A DNA stretch of 64,000 nt, from NCBI RefSeq assembly GCF_009727055.1, contig NC_052359.1, positions 58,225,904 through 58,289,903 on the forward strand, in the 5' to 3' direction. Position numbers and translations under genes: made by a program. Of the stretch, positions 1-10,525 are shown in pieces (the stretch's first letter is position 1; every line of letters begins with the position of its first letter). The DNA is from Benincasa hispida (taxonomy: Eukaryota; Streptophyta; Magnoliopsida; Cucurbitales; Cucurbitaceae). The notes below the pieces were generated by a model. The model had not been told where the DNA came from, did no database searches, and worked only from the letters and a program-made list of their open reading frames with translations.

Positions 1-1172
1 AAGATTGGTAATGAATATATAAAATTAAGAGCTATTAATAAAAATAAACTAAAATGAATAATTAATTTTAAGAACGAAAATTGCAATTAATTTCAAGAAA
101 TAGAATCTAAATGCAATTAATTTCAAGCAATAAAATCTAATTGCAAATTAATTTCAAAATAAAGTAGTATAATGATAGAGAAATTGCCACAATAAATTTT
201 ATAGTGATTCGGGACAACCTGCCTACATCTACTTTTCAAGCTCCTCTTACGTACTTTACTAGATCAAATCTTTGACTCTTTCCACGGCTTAGAGTCGAAC
301 CACTAAAACGTTATTTTTTCAGACGGAAGAATAAACTCTAGAATAAACTCGATTTTTTTTTCACGAATGATGATCAAACCATTACAACAACTTTTTTTCC
401 GGGATCAAGAGCAACCATTACAATGATTTGGAAAGGTTAAAAATCACACTTGTCAAACTCTAAAAAAGAATGGATTTATATGTTTTGTGCTCACAATAAA
501 TCGATCCTCACAATATTATGTATCTCCATCAAGAATAAGATGAAAAGAAGAAAAATGAAGCTTTTTGTTATTATTTTTATTACTACCATTCTTAAATCTC
601 CACCATTGATTTGAATTTTAAGAAGATCTAAAGGCTCAAATTATATTTGGTTTGAATCAATCGAATTTTTAATAAATTAATCCAAATTTGTTACCATCAA
701 AATATTAATTAATTAATTATAATTAATTAATTAACAATTATAATTAGTTAATTTGATATTAAGGGTTAAAAAGCTAAAACTCAAGACATTATAAATGGTT
801 GTATCTATGGTTAAACTAATTTAATTACAAATAGTGCTTTCATTTATACTTTCTTTTTTTGTTATCAACTTTTTAAATTACTTTAAAAAATTTAAACCAA
901 AATTTAACAGTCCTTTTTAATTTTTTTTAAAAAGCAACTTGAGGAGTCATTTTATAATTATTTAAAGGGTTACCAATCAATTCGATTTCTGTTTTATGTT
1001 TTTTCTTTGTAATTTAAAAAACAAATATACTTGGTAATCATACCATCTCTCTCTCTCTCTTTTTGATTTTGAAAATTAAAAACCTTTTTAAAATTCATGA
1101 AGAAATTAGGAAAACGGGAATTTTGGTTTTCGGCGCTGGTGGTTTTGTAATTATTTTTTAATTTACTTTTAT
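1..1172. other. AT-rich non-coding DNA, no gene seen
   Basis: I see no supported reading frame or RNA gene. The stretch is rich in A/T runs and TAATTAATTA-type strings (about 700-760), with a short CT repeat at about 1045-1060. It ends in an N gap. Confidence 0.6.
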
Positions 1173-1192
1173 NNNNNNNNNNNNNNNNNNNN
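1173..1192. other. Assembly gap (20 N)
   Basis: A run of 20 undetermined bases, the sign of a scaffold join of arbitrary or estimated size. Confidence 0.99.
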
Positions 1193-2875
1193 TATATTGT
1201 ATTTTGAATATATTGTGTTAGATACCAAATTTGAGATAGAAAAGCATCTGACCGTTATGTGACAAAACAACTTATACAAAATTTGAAATAGGAGAAACGC
1301 ACATGACTCGACACCAACGATTAAATTTGTAATTCGAAGAAAAGAGGACCCACAAACAAAGAAAGAGGGAATTGATGCCTAAGTCAAAGAACTAGATACT
1401 AGAGAAGAAATCAGAAATTCAAGTTAAATACATAGTGTATTTATAGGGGATCTGAGTTAATATTTATCTTAGGATTAAGATATGAATTCCCTAATCCCTA
1501 GTAGACTAGGATCAAATCTCATATTATCTTTTATTATTTTATATTATATTATTCTATTTTGATTTTTGGCTTAATTCCGTTGGCCAAAATACACTCATCA
1601 ACATTAACCCCCACTCCTAAGTTTGATTTTGTAGATCAACTACTTGCTAGTCATATGCTTTGATGCAAACTTAGGAGTATTGCTTTAGCCTTTATTGCAC
1701 CTTTTGGTTGTCCTGTTATTCTTATTATATGACATACAAAATTTATCACAATGGTATAACTATATGGAACTTGGCTCCTCCAAGACTATTTTTGGATGTT
1801 TGGCCATCCTTAGAATATCTATTTGAACTCTTTTTTTTTAGGATTTAGCTAGGTTCCTAGTGCACATCCGTCACAACTAAGCAGCATTGAGCACAAAAAT
1901 TTTGTCGTGCTTGTCTTTTTTAGATAAGCATAGACACATGAACCTGTGGCTTTTTGCCAATCAGGGATCATTCCCCTTTTCTTGTGACATGTCTAATTGA
2001 GAGTGTTGATTAAATAGTCATTGTATCTAATTAGTTCCTTGATTTTCATGCCCATGTACTTAAGCGGAGTTAAACTAACTATCTTTTACGACAGACTTTG
2101 ATACACATCTTTTGTCTGACCTAAGTTGGTCCCCGAATTTTGGATTTTGAAATTTGGTCAGTTAATTGTAGGTAGCTCCCGATTTTTTTTACTAAATATC
2201 TCTACTCAAAAAATTGCTCAAGTTCTAGTTGGATTTCTCATGGCAATTTTCTCTTTTGCGTAACTAAGTTTTCTTTTGTGGTTCTTCAACTGGCTTGACA
2301 AAATCGTGCATCCAAATAATTGTATATACTTGCATTGCTTTTAGAATTCTTAAAAAATATATACTTTTGCAAATTCTTCATGTGCTTTAGTGAATCAATA
2401 ACTTGAGATACGTGTGATGTGACATCAAAGTAAAACTTATCCTGTATTTCATAATTTTGGCGAGATCTGCAAACTAGTTGAGGCTTTGTAATCTCGCTTC
2501 TAACTGTATTTACCCAACCTCTTGTAGCTTCCTTCACTTGGATTCTTGAAAATATTTAATTATTATCAAATCGCATCACGATTCCTTCACCTTGTTCACA
2601 AGTGAGATTTTGCAACTTGATTACTGAAATGGTCGATTCTTCATGTTGCGATGTTTGATGAAGCTAACGGTTTCTTTGAACCATTTCTTCATCTGGACTT
2701 TTACGAAGAATTTCATAATTTGTTTTCTGGTTCTTGACTACACAATCATTCTCCATGAACTTTAATATGAAACTTTTCTTAATTTTAATTTCTTCCAACA
2801 CGCTTATTGTTGGTGAAGAATTTGAATTGTTGTAGCGATTAACATGTACTAGGTGTTGGCACCATGAGCAATGCA
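1193..2875. repeat. Dispersed repeat remnant, non-coding
   Basis: About 1270-1420 resembles 32866-33011: both have a GGAGAAACRCAC string, then a passage reading TTTGTAATTCGA, then a 'junction' passage with AACTAGATA-TAGAGAA. They are therefore two copies of one dispersed repeat, probably an LTR-element leader. From about 1620 to 2875 no coding region or recognisable domain is visible; the short open frames here look like chance. Confidence 0.45.
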
Positions 2876-3050
2876 ACATTAGTTTTGAGTGAATACGATA
2901 AAATTATTGGTCTGGATATATGGGCGATGAAATCCATTCCGTCTAAATTGGCGTTGTTCCTTGGTAACAGTGCTTTTTATTTGGTCGAAGCGGATTTCGT
3001 CGCCCAAATCCGGACCAAATAATTTTACCGTCTCCATTCAAAATTAATGT
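2876..3050. mobile_element. MITE-like long imperfect hairpin
   Basis: The two ends are near-perfect reverse complements. The left arm is about 2876-2935 and the right arm about 2991-3050, around a loop of about 55 nt. Both arms share, in order, ACATTA, TTTTGA, ACG-TAAAATTATT, GGTC-GGAT, GGGCGA and GAAATCC. Short length, no coding capacity and terminal inverted repeats of about 57 nt fit a foldback or MITE element. A clear target duplication is not evident, so I do not assign a superfamily. A hairpin RNA precursor is an alternative. Confidence 0.6.
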
Positions 3051-3160
3051 AGTAATGGTAGCACGGATTAACTCAGGGAGCCCTCGAATTTCTTAGTTAA
3101 ACTGTTTGCAGTCTCGAGCGTAACCAAAAGGAGGGTTATGAAGTTATTTTTTAAGGCAAT

Positions 3161-3994
3161 CGGATTCCCACGGAAGCGTGTGATCACCTTACATTTTGAA
3201 AAACGATTTTATAAAACACAAAAATAGTGAACTAATTCACATAAATAGGATAAAATTCACATAAATCTAAGCATGCTCGTAATGAAAAATAAGATAAGAA
3301 AGGGAAGAAGAAAGTTCGCCCTCGAAGATTCCCCCTTCTTCACGTTTACCTCTCTTTTACAACCAAACATATTTGAATCTCTCAACAAACAAAGACACTA
3401 CCCAAAGGAGATTCCCTATTATGCTCTAAGATTTCAAGGAGTTAGATTTGTGAGCTCTAACACCTTAAAAGAGGGAATGAAAGCTAGAAAAATGTTCTTG
3501 AGAGAATAGAGAGAATATGAGAGTGGAGGTTAGGTTTTCTTTTTACAAAATGAAACTCTTACGCTAAATGGGTTATAATGATGTTTTTCTCACTTTCCAT
3601 CATTTGTTAGTTAATTAATTAACTCTTAATTAATCAATTAGCATGTAAATTAAATAACTCCATATTAAATCATATTTAATATTCAATTAATTAAATATCA
3701 CATATTTATACCGGCATCTATTCTCCATTATTTGTTAATTAATTAATTAATCATTTAATTATTCAATTAACAAATAAATTAAACAATTATATAATAAATC
3801 ATATTTAATATAGGGTTAATTAATTAACATATAAATATAACATATTTATATGCATACATTTCTTTATGAATCCAATTCATATAAATATAATATTTGAATC
3901 TCATTCAAATATATCTCTCTAATTCTGTAATTCTATATGAATCAAATTCATATGAATTTAATATTCGAATCTCATTCAAATACAACTCTCTTAT
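3161..3994 (-). repeat. Copia-type LTR fragment
   Basis: The left part (CACGGAAGCGTGTGA, then CTAAGCATGCTCGTAATG, then a passage ending in CGAAGATT) follows the same order of landmarks as the minus-strand LTR at 30087-31622 and the remnant at 9183-9742. It is therefore a diverged copy of that LTR family. The right part is AT-rich with repeated ATATGAATC/CATTCAAATA strings. The 78-residue open frame at 3273-3509 lies in it and is not a recognisable gene. Confidence 0.5.
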
Positions 3995-4155
3995 TGTGAA
4001 ACCCAGATTTCCATTTTTCCTACTTAAGCAGGTGATTAAGGGAATTAACTAAGTGGAAGTTAAATCCTATGTTAAAGAGTAGGAAAATTCTAAGTGTTTA
4101 AATAAGATTGTTTAGTAGCTTTGAGATAAGCCTTAACTAGTAAAAATTTGGTTAA

Positions 4156-4385
4156 GTATAACCATGCGTTGGAAGCCAAGAAAAAAATAGCTAAGTATAG
4201 GACAATGAGTTGGCCTTGTGCTAAGCATTGGTGTGGTGCCATGCATCGGTCCTGTCTCTTATACACATCTAGATGTGTATAAGAGACAGGTATAACCATG
4301 CGTTGGAAGCCAAGAAAAAAATAGCTAAGTATAGGACAATGAGTTGGCCTTGTGCTAAGCATTGGTGTGGTGCCATGCATCGGTC
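4156..4385. other. Artefact: mate-pair junction adapter with flanking 96-bp duplication
   Basis: 4252-4270 is CTGTCTCTTATACACATCT and 4271-4289 is AGATGTGTATAAGAGACAG: two Tn5 (Nextera) mosaic ends back to back, which is the mate-pair circularisation junction. The 96 bases before it (4156-4251) are repeated identically after it (4290-4385). An untrimmed adapter read was built into the assembly. In frame it yields the peptide PVSYTHLDVYKRQ, a known adapter translation. Confidence 0.97.
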
Positions 4386-4580
4386 ATGAACATTTGAAGG
4401 GTTATTTGGGCGTTGAAAGAGGCTATAGTATGACCGAGAGGAAAGGCTATGTGGGGACAAGCATGCGGCAGCCAATGTCTTGGGAGGTTAGCAGAGCATG
4501 CGGTAGCCTCAAGTTGTGCGGACATAGGCACTAAGCGCTGGAGATGTGTGCGCAGGTTGATCGTGTAGTAAATAAGCAAT

Positions 4581-4786
4581 GCTACACGATGGTATGCGGC
4601 GATGCTACCCGATGGTGTGTGGCAATGTTACCCGATGGTGTCATACGGGAATGCTATGCGATGATGTCATGCGGTAATGCTACGCGATGGTGTCATGCGG
4701 CAATACTACGCGATGGTGTCATATGGCAACGCTATGCAATGATGCTATGTGACAATGCTATGTGATGGTGCTATGCAGCGGCCTTG
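4581..4786 (+). repeat. Minisatellite inside the 5' LTR (about 8 units)
   Basis: About eight degenerate units of 23-26 bp with the core GCTAYGCGATGGTG followed by TCATGCGGCAAT or a variant. The corresponding place in the 3' LTR has more units (8251-8505), so the array has changed length since the two LTRs were copied. Confidence 0.8.
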
Positions 4787-7033
4787 CTAAACAATGAGCT
4801 AGGCGATGAGACAAACCATGGTGAATGCATAGTGAATTGTCTTTTCGTTGCTAAGGTTTGCGGTAATAAGGTTTATGAGGTTGGTTGCATTGGTCTTGAG
4901 CAAGAGACTAAGGACATTGACAAGCAACTAAAACATACATGCGATGGTCATGAAGGATGCATTAGCAAGAGGCCAGGCGATGGTAAGTTATACCATGATG
5001 CGTTGAGCTGAGACTTAGCTTGACTCAAGGGTCGACATGCATTGGAGATGTGCTATATGCGTTGGACATCCGAAGCATGTGGATGCATAGAACAAGACTT
5101 GAGCAAATAGTATGCGGTGAAAGAGGATTGGTCATAATCCTAGTTGAGCGCATGGCAAAGCCATGCAATAGAGGGCATGCGGCTAAGGAAGAGCCTTACG
5201 AGCATCTAGTATATGCGACCAAGTTGCGTCAATGGGATGCACAAGGTAAGGTTACGTTAATTGGAAATGGCATAATCGAGGTTAGTAGGTCGCATATGGG
5301 GAAAGATGCTAGGCGGCAATGGCCTGAAGGGTGTTATGTTGAGATTTAAAGACATCGCAAGGGCACAAGGTAAGGTTGGATGAATGCATATGAAGTTAGA
5401 TGGACGCATATGAGGGATGAACCCATATGAGATTGGATGGATGCATTCAAGGTCGTCATCTGGACATGTGGCTTGTTAGGAAGAAATCTTAGGCCTTAAG
5501 AAAATGAGGTGGATGCACAAGAAGACATGCAAATGTGAGGGCTATGTGTTGGCTAAAGGAAGAGGAAGACACCTTGGATTGCGATGATGTAAGGTTGCAT
5601 TAATAGTGTAAGAAAAGGACACTTAGACATGCGGCCAAGTAGGAAGTGTTGGCCTTAGAGAGATTTTAAATGCTTATAAATAGGGCCAAAGACTTTAGAC
5701 CATAACTCAAATTCTCTTCAAAGGACATTCAGAAGAGTGTATGAAGGCTGATTAGGAGAAGACTATGCATTGATTGAAGAACGCATGCGTTGGTAGTAAG
5801 ACCATGCGTTGGTCAAGAGGTTCCAAGAGGGAAAGATGTTGTCGGACAGGAAGGTCTGGAAGTAGCATAAACTTGGGACGAGGATATCTTTCAGAATACT
5901 CGTGCGTTTGGAGCGATTCCAAAGCCACCTGAAAACTTTGAGAGTTTAGTTTTCAGGGGTAGGGCTGCCAAAGAAGAAACTCCAAGGAATCGGGATGGAG
6001 AATGAGGAAAAGACAAAAGGGTCGAGTTGTTGGGTAAGCTTGGGCTAGCCTTGATGTTTTGATGATTCCGACCAAACCACAAGGAGTACTGAGCTAATAT
6101 TTTAGGGGTTCAAAAGGGAAACCAAGGAAACCTAAGGAACTTCGGAAAAGAAAGTTCATAATCAACCAAGGTGAGTGGTTATTTCATTGTTTGAATGGTT
6201 GATTTCTATGTATATATGTGAATATATATATATAGGTTGTGTTTGATATATCACCATGATCGGGAAATATGTTTGTCTAGATATTTGATTTGTATTGTTG
6301 TCACCACGTGTGTATATTTGCATTAGGAAATGGGATTCATACCCAGATATTGTTAGCGTGCTTGTGGAACGCTTGGCTGGGATTTTCAGAATATCTGGCT
6401 GGGATTGTCAGCGTGCCCAAACATGGCTAACAGGGGATGTCGACATATGCACAATCGATGGGTTATAGGGTATTGAGTTTGTATCCACGTTGGTCATCAC
6501 AGGTCATTCGCGGAGAATACCCGGGAAAAATACACAATCATGCCAGGGTTGTTCAGCTGACAGGCTGGGGAGATTACATTTTGTTATGTGATTGTTGTTG
6601 ATTGTGGAATTGTTCTCCCAAAGATGAATTTCTAAAATCAAACTCATGTTTGTTTAAAGCTGCCACTCATTGAGCTCTATAGCTCATGTTTTTCATGTTT
6701 TATGTCTCCTCTCACTCCCAGGCAGCGGAAGGTGAGGAGTTTTAGGATGCTGCTAAGGTCAAGGTCTGCCACAAACCACAGTTACACTTCCAGAGGATTT
6801 TAAAGAATGGTTATTGTAAACTTTGTAATCAAGTCTTGGAGTTGTATGAATATTACATTGTGTAATATAAAATGGGCCTACTTAATCTGTTGTTGTTATC
6901 TCCTTGACTTTAAGTTTATTGAGTGTAGTGAAGTGGTTCAATTGGACAGTAGGTATCACAAAAAGGTGGTATCTACGGTCCCTCACGCCTCTCCTCAGGC
7001 TCAGGAGTGCGGGCTCGGGTCGGGGTGTGACAA

Positions 7034-7215
7034 CTTGGTATCAGAGCATACGTTCTGGGAAAATTGAGGAATTAGCTTAGTATCAAAGTATAAATTTTGG
7101 GAAGGTTAAAGAGTTAGTTGATACCACTTGGTATCAAAATAAAGGTATACGTAAAACCTGGGAAAAAGTTGAGATTGAGTTGATACTAGTCCAGTATCAA
7201 AGCATAAATTCTTGG
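7034..7215 (+). repeat. Degenerate tandem repeat of the primer binding site region
   Basis: Four copies start near 7034, 7076, 7134 and 7187 (spacing about 42-57 bp). They carry TTGGTATCAGAGCATA, TTAGTATCAAAGTATA, TTGGTATCAAAATAAAG and CCAGTATCAAAGCATA. Each is followed by a TTCTGGGAAA/TTTTGGGAAGG-like string and a GTTGAG/GTTAAG string. Confidence 0.7.
7036..7047 (+). other. Primer binding site, initiator tRNA-Met type
   Basis: TGGTATCAGAGC, the usual complement of the 3' end of plant initiator tRNA-Met. It lies 3 nt after the LTR end CA at 7031-7032 and fixes the LTR boundary and strand. Confidence 0.9.
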
Positions 7216-7655
7216 AAACCGAAGGGTTAAGTCTAGAAAACTTGAGGTTTGAGTTTAGTAAAACCAGAGGGAAGTGTGGTAGATTAAAGGTTTAAAGAGA
7301 AACCTAAGAATTAGTCAAGGTAGACTAAGACAAATGGCGGAAGTGGCATGACCTAGCAGGCAACCAGAGCTGGAACTCACACCGCTACCTAAAGATCTAC
7401 CGAGGGAGGTAAGAATGAATTTAAATTATTCTCATTTAATATTTGAGATAGAAAAGCTATGGTGTAGATAGTTTGGTTCAACATCTAGCTTCACGATGGC
7501 TATGTGGGGTATCGTTGGACAAATTAAGAAATTAATATCAGAGTAGCACAGTAGAAGCATGGTAATAGACAAGATTATAAGAGGTTACAACAGTGGTTGT
7601 TGTGAAACTTTAAAACTGGAGTTAGTGCGAGCAAATTTCGAGGATGAAATTTTCT

Positions 7656-7670
7656 TAAGGGGGAAATAAA
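7656..7670 (+). other. Polypurine tract
   Basis: TTAAGGGGGAAATAAA-type purine-rich string directly before the 3' LTR start TGTGAAACCC at 7671, the expected plus-strand primer. Confidence 0.7.
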
Positions 7671-7831
7671 TGTGAAACCCAGATTTCCATTTTCCTTACT
7701 TAAGCAGGTGATTAAGGGAATTAACTAAGTGGAAGTTAAATCCTATGTTAAAGAGTAGGAAAATTCTAAGTGTTTAAATAAGATTGTTTAGTAGCTTTGA
7801 GATAAGCCTTAACTAGTAAAAATTTGGTTAA

Positions 7832-8051
7832 GTATAACCATGCGTTGGAAGCCAAGAAAAAAATAGCTAAGTATTAGACAATGAGTTGGCCTTGTGCTAA
7901 GCATTGGTGTGGTGCCATGCATCTGTCTCTTATACACATCTAGATGTGTATAAGAGACAGGTATAACCATGCGTTGGAAGCCAAGAAAAAAATAGCTAAG
8001 TATAGGACAATGAGTTGGCCTTGTGCTAAGCATTGGTGTGGTGCCATGCAT
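7832..8051. other. Artefact: second mate-pair junction adapter with 91-bp duplication
   Basis: 7923-7941 and 7942-7960 are the same two 19-base Nextera mosaic ends, back to back. The 91 bases before (7832-7922) recur after it (7961-8051) with two mismatches. The right copy equals the 5' LTR copy, which suggests that repeat-collapsed reads were placed in both LTRs. Confidence 0.97.
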
Positions 8052-8250
8052 CGGTCATGAACATTTGAAGGGTTATTTGGGCGTTGAAAGAGGCTATAGT
8101 ATGACCGAGAGGAAAGGCTATGTGGGGACAAGCATGCGGCAGCCAATGTCTTGGGAGATTAACAGAGCATGCAGTAGCCTCAAGTTGTGCAGACATAGGC
8201 GCTAGGCGCTGAAGATGCGTGTACGGGTTGATCGTGTAGTAAATAAGTAA

Positions 8251-8505
8251 TGCTACATGATGGTATGCGGCGATGCTAGACGATGCTAGACGATGGTATG
8301 CAGTGATGCTATATGATGGTATGCGGTGATGCTACACGATGGTGTGCGGTGATGCTACCCGATTTTATGCGACAATGCTACGCGATGGTATGCGACAATG
8401 CTACGTGATGGTGTCATGTGGCAATGCTATGCGATGGTGCTATGCGACAACGGTATGCGATGGTGCTATGCAACAACGCTATGCGACTGTGCTATGCGAC
8501 GACCT
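8251..8505 (+). repeat. Minisatellite inside the 3' LTR (about 12 units)
   Basis: Same family of units as at 4581-4786 (GCTAYGCGATGGT with TATGCGGYGAT or GACAAC variants), but longer and with a duplicated CTAGACGATG step near 8275. Confidence 0.75.
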
Positions 8506-8766
8506 TGCTAAACGATGAGCTAGGCTATGAGACAAACCATGGTGAACACGTGGTGAATTATCTTTGCGTTGCTAAGGTTTTCGGTAATAAGGTTTATGAG
8601 GTTGGTTGCATTGGTCTTGAGCAAGAGACTAAGGACGTTGACAAACAACTAAGACATACATACGATGGTCATGAGGGATACGTTAGCAAGAGGCTAGGTG
8701 ATGGTAAGTTATACCATGAGGCGTTGAGCTGAGACTTAGCTTGACTCAAGGGTCGACATGCATTGG

Positions 8767-9182
8767 ACATGCAACGTATTGCATCCCTCATGATGTTATA
8801 AGTAACGTAACATTATTGTCTATGATGCAATGTAACGAAAGCGTAGCGACACTCCAACGTTATGTTGCAAGACAAAATGTGAATATTTGCTTCGTTCTCA
8901 GCTCGAACATGGTCTAAATGTTACCAAATACTATAGCAACACTTGTACAATTAAAGACTCGAACTTACAGACTCGATAGTTAAATTTAAACCCAAAAAGC
9001 CTGGCAATTACTACTTTAAACATTTTTAAAGCAATTATCTAAGCCAATTTTTGTAAACATCCAAAGTGCAAATCCTCATTCATTCAACATTCAATAATAC
9101 AAAACATAAATCCCACAAAAAAACTTTGAATTGATGTTCGAAAATAGAAAAATTTTATACCTAACCTGGCTCTGATACTAAT
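8767..9182 (-). mobile_element. Remnant of internal region of a minus-strand LTR element
   Basis: Non-coding. It lies on the internal side of a minus-strand primer site, and a passage reading GAACTTACAGACTC recurs in the equivalent place at 29880-29900. The two remnants therefore belong to one family. 9168-9182 reads GGCTCTGATACTAAT, a one-base variant of the complement of the tRNA-Met primer site. Confidence 0.5.
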
Positions 9183-9742
9183 TGAAGGGAATTTGAACAC
9201 CTACAATGGAAGCAATTGAATGCATCGGTCTCTAATTTTTGTTTTACAGAACGATTGATATTCAGAGGCGAAAATAGCATAGGATAAGCAAAACCTAAGC
9301 ATGCTCCTAATGTGCAATTAGTGAGAAGAAGGGATTAAGAGATACATACCCTTGAAGATCTATATCTTCATGTTTCCTCTCAACAGCACGAACATCTCCG
9401 GAACCTGCAACAACAAACACCATATACAGAACGAAGAGGACAACCCCACGAGGTCTTCCTCGTTATTCTTAGGGATGAGAATCATGTAGAGTTTGTGGGC
9501 TTGCACTCAATTTTGGTAGAAAAGGATAGGAGAATAATTTGAAAGGAATTCTTTAAGAGAATCATTGGAGATGTGAGGGAGAGAGATGAATGAGAAGGAA
9601 GATGAAAGATTCAACCCTTCCCACTTCCATATGTTAGTCAATGAGAGAATAATGGGGATGGGGTTATCAAATAACTCCCTCCGTAATAACTAAATTATTT
9701 AATTAAACAAACTGATTTTTATTTAACTAAGAACTCTTTACG
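9183..9742 (-). repeat. LTR fragment next to a minus-strand primer site
   Basis: It begins TGAAGGGAATTTGAA, the reverse of an LTR ending in TTCA, right after the primer site. It shares landmarks with 30087-31622: AAGCATGCT, AAGGGA-AGAGATACATA and CCTTGAAGATC. On the right it runs into CACTA subterminal sequence without reaching the expected LTR start. Confidence 0.55.
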
Positions 9743-10012
9743 CACTAGAGCCCATCGAGAGTTCTTGGAACTCCCGACCACGCATATTAACTATCGAGAT
9801 TTTTGGTAACTCCCAACGACCTACATTCTGCGTCAGGACTTCGCGAACAACTCCTAACGGTCCCTCTCTGGCGTCAGGAGTTCCAATCCTAATGGATTTC
9901 TCCCGACCAAACTCTTGACGATCAGTACGTCATCAAGAGAGGATCTCCTGATGCATTTTTCACCATTTCCCGATGATTTTAAGTGTTAGGAGAAGTGCGA
10001 TTTCTTGTAGTG
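9743..10012 (+). mobile_element. Terminus of a CACTA (En/Spm) transposon, possibly a short non-autonomous copy
   Basis: The right end is ATTTCTTGTAGTG. Its reverse complement is CACTACAAGAAAT, the common plant CACTA terminal inverted repeat. The ~270 bp inside are full of short subterminal motifs in both orientations (ACTCCCGACCA, ACTCCCAACGACC, ACTCCTAACGG, GCGTCAGGAGTTC, CTCCCGACCAAACTC), as expected for transposase binding sites. A string beginning CACTAGAG at 9743 may be the other end, but the flanking triplets (ACG and AGC) do not match, so the left limit is uncertain. Confidence 0.6.
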
Positions 10013-10247
10013 AGCGTTGCAACATTATGGGTTTTTATGAGAAAATTGTGTGCTCTTCAACAGGGTCTCAACGTTCTTTTAGTACTGTTGCAATGTTATC
10101 AGATAGATTTAAAAGAAATTACAGCAGACTTAGTCGGTTTTATTCATAATACACTCGAAATCTTCTTGGTTTTCACTACCTTTTGATGCATCTTTGTTAT
10201 TCCATCAATCTTGAAGAGATTCTTCATTGAGATAAGTAGATTTAAGG

Positions 10248-10525
10248 CATGAACTTTCAAAGTTAAGGCTTAATCTTGATTTTCTTGTTTAGATTGGGTT
10301 TAATTCTTGATTTTCTTGGTTTGATTAGGCTTAATCTTGATTTTCTTATTTAGATTAGGCCTAATCTTGATTTTCTTATTTAGATTAGGCTTAATTATAA
10401 TTTTCTTGATTTGAGGCATGAAGTTTCAAAGTTAGGACTTGATTTTCTTGGTTTGAGGCATGAACTTTCAAAGTTAAGGCTTGATTTTTTTGGTTTGAGG
10501 CTTGAACTTTTGAAGTTAGGGTTTA
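10248..10525 (+). repeat. Interspersed tandem repeats (31-bp and ~42-bp units)
   Basis: Two related unit types. One is GATTAGGCTTAATCTTGA then TTTTCTTATTTA (about 4 copies). The other is GAGGCATGAACTTTCAAAG then TTAAGGCTTGATTTTCTTGGTTT (about 3 copies). The rest of 10013-11083 shows nothing I can identify, apart from possible CACTA leader sequence near the transposase. Confidence 0.7.

Larger units (their letters stand above)
3995..7032 (+). repeat. 5' LTR of a gypsy-derived non-autonomous element
   Basis: It begins TGTGAAACCCAGATTTCC and ends GGTGTGACA, just before a primer binding site at 7036. The first ~1.1 kb is repeated at 7671-8766 (offset about 3676). Span is 3,038 bp, but about 134 bp of that is a library artefact (adapter plus duplication), so the true LTR is about 2.9 kb, very long for a plant LTR. 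The short open frames inside are not conserved as proteins and look like chance. Confidence 0.8.
7033..7670 (+). mobile_element. Internal region of non-autonomous gypsy-derived element
   Basis: Only 638 bp separate the two LTRs, and no gag or pol domain is present. The left part (about 7034-7215) is four degenerate copies of the primer-site region. The right end keeps the tail of a gypsy polyprotein: the passage from about 7628 reads approximately ANFEDEIFLKGG and then stops, a form common at the C-terminus of plant Ty3/gypsy pol. A purine-rich tract (AAGGGGGAAATAAA) lies just before the 3' LTR. Large LTRs around a non-coding core resemble the LARD class, but the core is far shorter than is usual for it. 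Movement would need proteins from a related autonomous element. Confidence 0.7.
7671..8766 (+). repeat. 3' LTR, truncated
   Basis: It matches the 5' LTR from its first base (TGTGAAACCC) to about 8766. There both copies read GTCGACATGCATTGGA, and then they diverge. About 60% of the LTR is therefore missing on the right, and no right target duplication can be tested. Confidence 0.8.

Noticed and set aside
4090..4579. Minus-strand open frames around 4090-4579 and the matching ones at 7809-8146
   Set aside because: They run through the sequencing adapter and its false duplication within an LTR; not genes.
4784..5349. Open frames of 75 and 109 residues in the gypsy-derived LTR
   Set aside because: No recognisable domain, and they lie wholly within LTR sequence of which only part is shared with the 3' copy; most likely chance.
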